Shown: positions 15,605-21,829 of the stretch, piece by piece
Layout: the number at the start of each line of letters is the position of its first letter
How positions within the stretch are numbered: the first letter of the stretch is position 1
DNA from: CAZVJA01 sp964626885
GTDB taxonomy: Bacteria > Planctomycetota > Planctomycetia > Planctomycetales > Planctomycetaceae
Reading direction: 5' to 3'
DNA: 21,829 bases
NCBI GenBank assembly: GCA_964626885.1
Contig: CAZVJA010000079.1
Location: 1-21,829 of the forward strand
The notes under the pieces: model-generated
What the model saw: the letters and a program-made list of their open reading frames with translations, nothing else
The model's database searches: none
What the model was told of the DNA's origin: nothing
Program-made: the position numbers and the translations under genes

Positions 15605-16069
15605 CCGTGCTTTCCGCGAGTGAGTTTCGTTCTTGGGGGGATGCCTTACGTCATGCGGGTCATTGGCTACGTCATACGTCGAAATCGCCGCACGACCGTT
15701 TCAGGCGGTCTCGCCTATCCGCGACGGAATGACCGTTAACACCGGCGGCGGTACATCCGGTAAGACTGTCAGCGGTGCCGTGGCCGCGCGCCTCTCCTTT
15801 CCTCCTTTTGGGCACAGTTTGCGCCAGTAAGCTAAGGTATCAAGTGTCCGCGAAAAAGCTCTGTTCCGCACGATCGGAACTTCAGCGCTGAAAACCGTTT
15901 TCGGCACAAAGATCGCCGATAACACTTCTCGGACAAACCACTGCCCAGTGGGAGTCGCGGCGAATTCCCGACAACCGGTCCAGTGAGCAACCTCTCTCTC
16001 ACACAAACCGACTTGGCAGACCTCTAGTTCAATCTCACGAGTCACCGCTCCCCCTGGCGCGAACCGCTC
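15605..16069. other. Intergenic region upstream of the DUF900-type hydrolase
   Basis: 465 nt with no supported gene. The sequence TACGTCAT occurs twice within 30 nt (15647-15654 and 15668-15675), and GACCG...CGGTC forms a weak hairpin near 15700, without a T-run. A minus-strand frame running from 15701 into the downstream gene is treated as a shadow. No clear promoter hexamers were found. Confidence 0.5.
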
Positions 16070-17509
16070 ATGATCGATCGCCCATCGATGCAATATGCCC
16101 GGTTGCCGGCACTCCTCGCGGGCTGCTTGTCGATGCTGGCCGCGCCCGGTCTCGCGGCGGATGGTGAAGGCTGGGAACTTCCTCCCCCCGCACCGATTCT
16201 TGGCGATGCGGGCGATGGACGAGAAGCATCGCGAGAGATTGAATTCGACACCGGCAGGAATCAAAGTTCGAATCGACCTGAATACGAATCGGTTATCGGC
16301 ACCCCTTCCGGCAACTTGACCTCGGTCGAATCGAACGAACCAAACAGTGGCGGCAACACAAATCACACCAATCTCGATTCGACCGCACCCGTACCCGCTG
16401 CCGCGCCGATCCAAATTCGCTCCGATTTCTGGATGGTCAGCAGCTATCGCTGCCGCCAGTCCTGCACGAAGGCGTGCGTCTGCGGCCAACTCGATTACCT
16501 CTATTCCGACGGCTGCCAGATGTACCCCTCCAACCAGCAGGCCTTCCACCAGAGCCTGGCTCCGGGGGCTCCGGTGTGTATTGTCGTGCACGGCAGTTTT
16601 GTCGAAGCCGACATGCTCTCACAAATATTGACCGGCGGCACGATCAAAGACGCCGAGACGCTCGTCGAGGAAAACCGGCCGATGTTCCATTGGATTCGCG
16701 GCGCCGCGCCGGAGCTGCCGCTCAATGTCGTCTTCTATGCTTGGCCGAGCGATGCACCAATCACGTATCTACCGCAAGCCGATGTTGCGATCCTGGGCCG
16801 TCGAAGCTCCTTCAATGCGTTGTACCTTGCCGATCTGATCGACAGTATTTCGCCGGATCATCCAATCTGCCTCGTAGGCCACAGCCATGGTGCGCGAATG
16901 GTAGCCGCCGCATTGCACCTGCTCGCGGGAGGGGAGGTTCAGGGGCATCGTCTCTGTCATCCACCGACGAACTGCAATCGCATTCGCACCGTGTTTCTTG
17001 CAGGAGCACTCGACCACCATTGGCTCGTGCCTGGCCAGCGTTACGGCCGTGCGCTTTACCGTACCGAAGGACTCGTCAATGTTAAGAACGACCATGACAT
17101 CGCCTTGAATATCTATCCTTTGCGCCGGCTGTTTTCGCATCGGGCCATCGGCGAGTCGGGCGTGACCAGACGCGACCGCTGGGCTCTTGGCGAATTGAAT
17201 TGCCGCCTCGTGGAAATGGACGTCACTCCCATCATCGGCCACGGGCATCTGATGAAACACTATACGCATCACCCGGAAATCGCCTACGGGCTGCGGCACT
17301 GCATCTATTTCGACGACACCGAACCAGTCACGACATCCGCCCGGCCGGACGATTCAGACATCCAACAAACCTCGGCTGGTGCGGCTCCAACACACGATTC
17401 AGCATCATCGTTGCGTACCTCGAGCGCACTTCGTCGGGGAGGCGACCGCGGCCTGCAGCCGATGCGCGATTCCAGTAATGAACGCGATCAGCTGTCGAAT
17501 CGGCGCTAG
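16070..17509 (+). CDS. Exported alpha/beta hydrolase of the DUF900 type with a cysteine cluster
   Basis: 479 residues. A signal peptide (MIDRPSMQYARLPALLAG to GLAA, cleavage near residue 30) is followed by a low-complexity Pro/Ser/Asn-rich region to about 110. A Cys-rich segment (R-C-R-Q-S-C-T-K-A-C-V-C-G, then C at 11 more residues) comes next, then the catalytic domain: VCIVVHGSF, NVVFYAWPSD, and the nucleophile elbow GHSHG with S272. IRTVFLAGALDHHW and NVKNDHDIALNIYPL resemble the strand-acid region of DUF900 and lipase-like proteins, and GHGHLMKHY (about 388-396) may supply the catalytic His. The C-terminal about 60 residues are Ser/Arg/Asp-rich and unstructured. M7 (16088) is an alternative start. 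The substrate is unknown. The gene is separate from its neighbours by 465 and about 218 nt. Confidence 0.8.
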   Translation: MIDRPSMQYARLPALLAGCLSMLAAPGLAADGEGWELPPPAPILGDAGDGREASREIEFDTGRNQSSNRPEYESVIGTPSGNLTSVESNEPNSGGNTNHTNLDSTAPVPAAAPIQIRSDFWMVSSYRCRQSCTKACVCGQLDYLYSDGCQMYPSNQQAFHQSLAPGAPVCIVVHGSFVEADMLSQILTGGTIKDAETLVEENRPMFHWIRGAAPELPLNVVFYAWPSDAPITYLPQADVAILGRRSSFNALYLADLIDSISPDHPICLVGHSHGARMVAAALHLLAGGEVQGHRLCHPPTNCNRIRTVFLAGALDHHWLVPGQRYGRALYRTEGLVNVKNDHDIALNIYPLRRLFSHRAIGESGVTRRDRWALGELNCRLVEMDVTPIIGHGHLMKHYTHHPEIAYGLRHCIYFDDTEPVTTSARPDDSDIQQTSAGAAPTHDSASSLRTSSALRRGGDRGLQPMRDSSNERDQLSNRR

Positions 17510-17727
17510 ACATTGAGTCTTACACACGTAGTCTGAACCAATCTTCTCCTGCATTTTAAGCGCATAGGCAGGTTGACCACTCTTTCCGCAGGCGGGTCCA
17601 TCGAGTAGACTGAAACGCATCAAAATGTTACCGCGCGTTCATGTGTTTCGGGTCGGCGAACAGTCGGCGCTAATCTCCCGAAAACTGCTCCCGCGCGGTG
17701 CCATGTCCAGCCTCCTGGAATCGCCAG

Positions 17728-19128
17728 ATGAGCGTGACACGATGCACCGGGCCAATTGGCCGACGTGAGTTCCTGCAAGTCGGGGGGCTCGCCCTGGGCG
17801 GTCTGACTCTCGCCGACGTGCTGGCTGCCCGCAGCTCGCAAGCAGCGGCCGGCAGCGCCGCCACCGAAGCAACCTCTCCCCCCGACACATCTGTGATCCT
17901 GCTCTATCTTCATGGCGGGCCGTCGCAACTTGAAACGTACGACCTCAAGCTCGACGCGCCCAGCTCCTACCGCAGTGTGTTCAACTCGATCCCGACAGTC
18001 GTTCCTGGAATGGAGATCTGCGAACTTCTGCCGCGGCACACCCAGGTGGCCGATCGCTTTTCGCTCGTCCGCTCGCTGCATCACGATATCAGCATTCACA
18101 GCGACGGCGGGATCATCGTGCTGACCGGCAAGCGGCCGTCGAAACTTGATCCGACATCGCAATCGAAAAGCGAGCATCCCGACTTCGGCTCGGTCGCCAG
18201 CCGCATCCGCGGACTCGGAGCACGCGGCATTCCGCCGTATATCGCGATTCCCTCCCGTCTCTATATGACCCGTCCGGCTTATCTTGGCACGCACCACGCA
18301 GCGTTCGAGCTGGGGAACCCAGCCAACGAAAACGGTTCCGGATTTGCACCGCCGCGGATGTATCTCCCCGCGGGCCGCGACGCCAAATCCTTCGACGATC
18401 GCCGCGCGCTGCTGAATTCGATCGACCGCTTGCGGCGCGATCTCGACCAGAATGAAAACCTGGCTGCCACCGAAAGCTTTCGCGGTCAAGCTTTCCAGAT
18501 GCTCACCAGCCCGCAAGCCGCCGAGGCCTACGACCTCTCGAAAGAGAACGACAAGCTCCGCGATCGCTACGGACGGCATTTGTGGGGACAAGGTTGCCTG
18601 CTCGCAAGGCGGCTGGCTGAAGCGGGGTCGGCCGTGATCAGCCTGTATATCGACTCTCCGCGGAACGGACCGGACTACACCAACTGGGACGACCACATTG
18701 CCAACGCCGGCCGGCCGGGTCATTTCGGAGATTACATGCGCCGCCGCCTGTTGTTTCTCGATCAGGCCCTTTCGGCTCTCATTGAAGACATTTACGCGCG
18801 CGGGCTCGACCGAAAAATCCTCGTCGTGGTCGTCGGCGAATTCGGCCGCACTCCGCGGCTCAGTCACAACAACCAGGGAACCGGCCGCGACCATTGGCCG
18901 CAAGCCTATACGGTCCTCCTCTCCGGCGGGGGTTTGCGGATGGGGCAAGTCGTCGGGGCCACCAACTCGAAAGCGGAGTTCCCCACCGAGCGGCCATACA
19001 CACCGCAGGATCTCCTCGCGACCATTTATCGACACCTGGGCATCAACACCGATCAACAATTCCTCGATCATTCCGGCCGGCCGATTTCGATTCTGCAAAG
19101 CGGCGAGCCGATCCCGGAATTGGTATGA
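17728..19128 (+). CDS. DUF1501 family protein, Tat-exported (copy 1)
   Basis: 466 residues. The N-terminus GRREFLQVGGLALGGLTLADVLAA (R12-R13) is a twin-arginine signal typical of DUF1501. The body carries the family landmarks: LHGGPSQLETYD (H62 onward), MEICELLPRHTQVADRFSLVRSLHHD, GEFGRTPR (370-377) and GTGRDHWPQAY (D388, H389), and ends with LATIYRHLGI...DHSGRPI. DUF1501 belongs to the alkaline-phosphatase/sulfatase-like clan, so these Asp/His residues may bind metal, but no activity is established. A GTG at 17698 in frame would add 10 residues; ATG 17728 places the Tat motif at the usual distance. The paralogue starts 51 nt downstream on the same strand, implying one transcript. No DUF1549/DUF1553 partner gene is visible here. 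Confidence 0.9.
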   Translation: MSVTRCTGPIGRREFLQVGGLALGGLTLADVLAARSSQAAAGSAATEATSPPDTSVILLYLHGGPSQLETYDLKLDAPSSYRSVFNSIPTVVPGMEICELLPRHTQVADRFSLVRSLHHDISIHSDGGIIVLTGKRPSKLDPTSQSKSEHPDFGSVASRIRGLGARGIPPYIAIPSRLYMTRPAYLGTHHAAFELGNPANENGSGFAPPRMYLPAGRDAKSFDDRRALLNSIDRLRRDLDQNENLAATESFRGQAFQMLTSPQAAEAYDLSKENDKLRDRYGRHLWGQGCLLARRLAEAGSAVISLYIDSPRNGPDYTNWDDHIANAGRPGHFGDYMRRRLLFLDQALSALIEDIYARGLDRKILVVVVGEFGRTPRLSHNNQGTGRDHWPQAYTVLLSGGGLRMGQVVGATNSKAEFPTERPYTPQDLLATIYRHLGINTDQQFLDHSGRPISILQSGEPIPELV

Positions 19129-19166
19129 TCGAGGTGGGCAAATTCGTAACGGGGATCGGCCGAACG

Positions 19167-19172
19167 AAAGGA
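19167..19172 (+). promoter_or_regulatory. Ribosome binding site supporting the TTG start at 19180
   Basis: AAAGGA lies 7 nt before TTG 19180, and the frame then opens directly into the Tat signal. Confidence 0.55.
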
Positions 19173-19179
19173 TAACCTC

Positions 19180-20574
19180 TTGCTCACCATCGGAGACTTT
19201 TCCCGGCAAACCAACCGGCGCGGATTTCTCTCCGTCGGCGGCTTGGCGCTCGGAGGATTGTCGCTGGCGGACCTGCTCGCCGTCCGCGCCTGGGGAGCTG
19301 CCGAAACCGTCCGACCGATCACCGACAAATCGGTCGTCTTCGTCTTCATGCACGGCGGCCCCAGCCAGACCGAAACGTTCGACCCCAAGATGAACATGCC
19401 GACCGGCATTGCCAGCGCCACCGGCGAACTCACCACCGCGATTCCGGGAATCACCTTCGGCGGCACGTTCGGGAAACTCGCCCGTCTGGCCGATAAGTTC
19501 AGCATCGTCCGCTCGTTCAAAACCGGCGATGGCAACCACGACATCAAGCCGATCGTCAGCCGGCACACATTCGGTGCGAACCTTGGTTCGCTTTATGCCC
19601 GAGTGGCGGGGCAGAACCGGCCGAAGAGCGGCATGCCGACCAATATTGCGCTCTACCCCCGTGCGGTGGATGCGATGACGATGGAAGCTTTCAAAGAATT
19701 TGGCGACTTCGAGGCGACCGGAACATTGGGGAGCGGTGTGGCTCCCTTCGCCCCCAGCGGCGGCGGCGAACTGCAAGAAGCCATGAAGCTCTCGTTGCCA
19801 ATGGACCGCCTCGACGAGCGCCGGCGACTCCTCACGGGGCTTGATCAGTTGAAACGCTCGATCGATGTTCTCCCCGCCGTCTCCGGGATCGAGTCGCTCC
19901 GGCATCAGGCGTTCGAGACGATTCTCGGGCGTGTGGCCGATGCGTTTGATCTGTCGGGCGAACGCCCGGCCACCATCGCGCGATACGACACGGCTCCGCT
20001 GATGCGCCCCGATCAGATCGACAGTAAGTGGAAAAATTATCCCCGCTATGTCGACAACGCGAAATCCCTCGGCAAGCTGATGCTCTTGGCCCGCCGGTTG
20101 TGCGAGCGCGGCTGCGGGTTTGTTACCGTCACCACGAACTTCGTGTGGGACATGCACTCCGACGTGAACAACGCGGGGGTTGAAGAAGGGATGCGCTACA
20201 TGGGGTTGCCGTTTGATCATGCCATCTCCGCCTTCATCGAAGATGTTTCGGCCCGCGGGCTTGATGAAAAAATCCTGCTCGTCTGCTGCGGCGAGATGGG
20301 GCGCACGCCGCGGATCAACAAAACCGGCGGGCGTGATCATTGGGGCAACCTCGCCCCGCTTCTTCTCTATGGCGGCGGGTTGAAGATGGGGCGTGTAATT
20401 GGCCAATCGACCCGCGACGCCGCCGAGCCGCTGTCGGAACCAATCACTATTCCCAACCTGATCGCCACGGTGATGCACACGCTCGTCAACATTGGTGAGT
20501 TGCGCCTGCAGCCCGGAATATCGGCCGACGTTTTGCGAGCCGCCACTGCCGCCGAGCCGATTGCGGGGCCATAA
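19180..20574 (+). CDS. DUF1501 family protein, Tat-exported (copy 2)
   Basis: 464 residues from a TTG start. TNRRGFLSVGGLALGGLSLADLLA (R13-R14) is a Tat signal nearly identical in layout to copy 1. Family landmarks follow: FMHGGPSQTETFDPK (H58 onward), FGGTFGKLARLADKFSIVRSF, HDIKPIVSRHTFG, GEMGRTPR (371-378) and GGRDHWGNLAPLLLYGGGLKMG (D386, H387). The C-terminus PNLIATVMHTLVNIGELR is the usual DUF1501 ending. The two copies share order and motifs but differ throughout, so they are old paralogues rather than a recent duplication. The function is unknown; the alkaline-phosphatase-like clan membership suggests a periplasmic metal-dependent hydrolase. The SGNH hydrolase starts 69 nt downstream and is probably in the same operon. 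Confidence 0.9.
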   Translation: MLTIGDFSRQTNRRGFLSVGGLALGGLSLADLLAVRAWGAAETVRPITDKSVVFVFMHGGPSQTETFDPKMNMPTGIASATGELTTAIPGITFGGTFGKLARLADKFSIVRSFKTGDGNHDIKPIVSRHTFGANLGSLYARVAGQNRPKSGMPTNIALYPRAVDAMTMEAFKEFGDFEATGTLGSGVAPFAPSGGGELQEAMKLSLPMDRLDERRRLLTGLDQLKRSIDVLPAVSGIESLRHQAFETILGRVADAFDLSGERPATIARYDTAPLMRPDQIDSKWKNYPRYVDNAKSLGKLMLLARRLCERGCGFVTVTTNFVWDMHSDVNNAGVEEGMRYMGLPFDHAISAFIEDVSARGLDEKILLVCCGEMGRTPRINKTGGRDHWGNLAPLLLYGGGLKMGRVIGQSTRDAAEPLSEPITIPNLIATVMHTLVNIGELRLQPGISADVLRAATAAEPIAGP

Positions 20575-20631
20575 CACATAGCGATCACACCGTTTCCCAT
20601 TGTTCATTCATTCCACAATCGATCTGCACCC

Positions 20632-20635
20632 GGAG
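20632..20635 (+). promoter_or_regulatory. Ribosome binding site of the SGNH hydrolase
   Basis: GGAG lies 8 nt before ATG 20644, the start that opens into the Tat signal. Confidence 0.5.
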
Positions 20636-20643
20636 CAACCTCG

Positions 20644-21405
20644 ATGTCGAACCACGAAACATCTCTCAACCGTCGGAATTTTCTGCAATCATCGGTCACG
20701 GCCGGTGCGGGGCTGACAATTGCCGCCGTGCCGAACATCGCTCGCGCGGAGGATGCTCCGAGAAAACCATTGCCGTCGAAGAGCGTTCTCCTGTTTCAGG
20801 GGGACTCCATCACCGACGCCGGACGCGACCGTATGGCTCTCGGCCCGAACAATGTCGGCGGGCTCGGTAACGGCTATCCATTTTTGCTCGCCTGCGACCT
20901 GCTCCGCGATCATGCCGCCTCCGACCTCAACATTCTCAACCGGGGAATCAGCGGCAATAAAGTTCCCGACCTGCAAGCACGCTGGCAGCAGGATTGCGTC
21001 GAACTGAAGCCGAACGTGCTCAGTATTCTCATCGGTGTCAACGACCTCTGGCATCGGCTGAACGGAAACTACACCGGTACCAAGGAAGAGTACGAAACCG
21101 GCTACCGCGCCCTGCTGAAAGGTACACGCGAAAAACTCCCCCAAACACGATTGGTCATCTGCGAGCCGTTTGTGCTGCGGTGCGGCTCGATCAATGACAA
21201 ATGGTTTCCGGAATTCAACGAGCGACGCGCCTCGGCCCGCAAGCTGGCGGAAGAGTTCGGCACAAGCTTCGTGCCGTTCCAGAGCATGTTCGACCAGGCG
21301 ACAAAAACCGCCCCGCCGGAATACTGGGCCCGCGACGGCGTACATCCCTCACTGGCTGGGCATGCCCTGATGGCCAAAACCTGGCGCGAAGTGTGCCAGA
21401 TTTGA
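20644..21405 (+). CDS. Tat-exported SGNH/GDSL-type hydrolase
   Basis: 253 residues. The N-terminus LNRRNFLQSSVTAGAGLTIAAVPNIARAED is a twin-arginine signal (R10-R11) with a probable cleavage after ARA. All four SGNH blocks are present: block I FQGDSIT (S55 nucleophile), block II RGISGN (G104), block III IGVND (N133), block V DGVHPS (D231, H234). This is a full catalytic set for an esterase, acetylxylan or rhamnogalacturonan acetylesterase-like enzyme, or a lipase. The exact ester is unknown. It is the third consecutive gene with a Tat signal, 69 nt after DUF1501 copy 2, so the three products are likely exported folded and may act on the same extracytoplasmic substrate (inference). Confidence 0.9.
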   Translation: MSNHETSLNRRNFLQSSVTAGAGLTIAAVPNIARAEDAPRKPLPSKSVLLFQGDSITDAGRDRMALGPNNVGGLGNGYPFLLACDLLRDHAASDLNILNRGISGNKVPDLQARWQQDCVELKPNVLSILIGVNDLWHRLNGNYTGTKEEYETGYRALLKGTREKLPQTRLVICEPFVLRCGSINDKWFPEFNERRASARKLAEEFGTSFVPFQSMFDQATKTAPPEYWARDGVHPSLAGHALMAKTWREVCQI

Positions 21406-21492
21406 AGGGCGGTCTGTGCGCCGGTGGAGGAACCTGCGGCTGCGGCTCGCCCCTCTCCATTCCTCTTTCCTCCGCGTCGTTTTCCCAACTGT

Positions 21493-21583
21493 GGACTTTG
21501 GACCTCCGTGTACCGTCTTCGTCCTTTTGTCTTCTTATTGGCCGCTGACCGCTCTTCCCGACTCGGGACTTTGGACTTTGGAC
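21493..21583. repeat. GGACTTTGGAC short repeats
   Basis: GGACTTTGGACCTCC at 21493-21507 and GGACTTTGGACTTTGGAC at 21566-21583 are short, low-complexity direct repeats about 73 nt apart. They may be the remains of an intergenic repeat family. Confidence 0.4.
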
Positions 21584-21758
21584 CCGGGACTGAGAAAAAC
21601 TCGCACCGACGTTGCCGCGAAGAACTCCGTCGAAAGCTCACGACAAGGTTCGAAGGTGCTCAAAATTCGACCTGTTTGCGCCCCGCACTTTTCTTCACCC
21701 CTGGTCGAGGTTGTCGAAAAGTGTAACTTCTCGTCACGGCTCACATTTCGAAATCGCC

Positions 21759-21818
21759 GCAAGATGCTCAAACCCGCAAGGTGCGCAGCAAGATGCTCAA
21801 GCCCGTGCGCACCTTGCG
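21759..21818. repeat. REP-like element: direct repeat inside a perfect inverted repeat
   Basis: GCAAGATGCTCAAACCCG (21759-21776) recurs as GCAAGATGCTCAAGCCCG (21788-21805), 17/18 identical. CGCAAGGTGCGCA (21775-21787) is the exact reverse complement of TGCGCACCTTGCG (21806-21818), a 13-bp stem with an 18-nt loop that is itself the second direct copy. It may continue beyond the window. Confidence 0.6.
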
Positions 21819-21829
21819 CGCCGCGGCGG

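Larger units (their letters stand above)
21406..21829. other. Repeat-bearing region without a gene at the right edge
   Basis: 424 nt with no supported coding region. It holds three copies of GGACTTTGGA (21493-21502, and a tandem pair within 21566-21583) followed by CCCGGG, and an arrangement of direct plus inverted repeats at 21759-21818. Frames that remain open here on either strand have no recognisable protein content. Confidence 0.6.

Noticed and set aside
15633..15830. 65-codon plus-strand frame in the gap before 16070
   Set aside because: No ribosome binding site and no recognisable protein sequence; composition like non-coding DNA.
15701..16591. Minus-strand open frame of 296 codons across the gap and into the DUF900-type gene
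   Set aside because: About half overlaps a gene with a signal peptide and catalytic motif. The translation has no recognisable domain and no ribosome binding site was noticed.
17620..20607. Minus-strand open frame of 995 codons spanning both DUF1501 genes
   Set aside because: It is fully antisense to two conserved, motif-bearing DUF1501 genes. Its translation is Arg/Gly/His-rich with no recognisable domain, as expected from a stop-poor antisense frame in GC-rich DNA.
21102..21641. Minus-strand frame of 179 codons at the right end
   Set aside because: Half is antisense to the SGNH hydrolase, including its catalytic block; the remainder translates repeats.

Overview
The window looks like a chromosome segment from a planctomycete (Planctomycetota). 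It is GC-rich, with many genes lacking a strong Shine-Dalgarno. It carries families that are abundant in that phylum: two DUF1501 proteins, a DUF1080 (3-keto-disaccharide hydrolase type) protein, a Tat-exported SGNH hydrolase and several secreted enzymes of unknown substrate. This assignment rests on gene content, not on a search. No rRNA, tRNA, CRISPR array, insertion sequence or prophage gene was seen.

Layout. 1-3164 (+): a 5'-truncated amidohydrolase, a nucleoside 2-deoxyribosyltransferase-like protein and an HD-domain phosphohydrolase. 3560-6040 (+): a DsbD-type thiol:disulfide interchange protein with two N-terminal alpha-type domains. It converges on an exported alpha/beta hydrolase (6094-7074, -) with a hairpin-rich gap between them. 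7245-12059 (-): a four-gene metal ABC transporter operon. 12682-15604 (+): a DUF1080-FKBP fusion and a multi-zinc-ribbon protein. 16070-17509 (+): an exported serine hydrolase of the DUF900 type. 17728-21405 (+): two paralogous DUF1501 proteins and an SGNH hydrolase, all three with Tat-type signals. 21406-21829: a repeat-bearing stretch without a gene.

The centrepiece is the metal transporter operon. It encodes, in order, a lipoprotein metal-binding subunit, an ATPase and two ABC-3 permeases, and every junction is a 4-nt ATGA overlap. Both permeases continue beyond the last membrane helix into a complete DtxR/MntR-like region: a winged helix plus the metal-binding dimerisation domain, with most metal ligands kept. 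The gene order and the permease-repressor fusion recall the chlamydial Ytg system, in which the repressor YtgR is the C-terminal part of the permease YtgC. Chlamydiae and planctomycetes belong to the same PVC superphylum. Here, unusually, both permeases carry the domain. Upstream, a minus-strand promoter (TTGTCG, 17 nt, TAGAAT) is followed directly by a perfect 16-bp AT-rich palindrome at the expected start of transcription. This suggests an autoregulated circuit in which the transporter carries its own metal sensor.

Other genes fit cell-envelope and secretion work: periplasmic thiol redox (DsbD), peptidyl-prolyl isomerisation (FKBP part of the DUF1080 fusion) and Tat-exported hydrolase-like proteins probably acting on polysaccharides or esters. 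Exact substrates cannot be read from the sequence.
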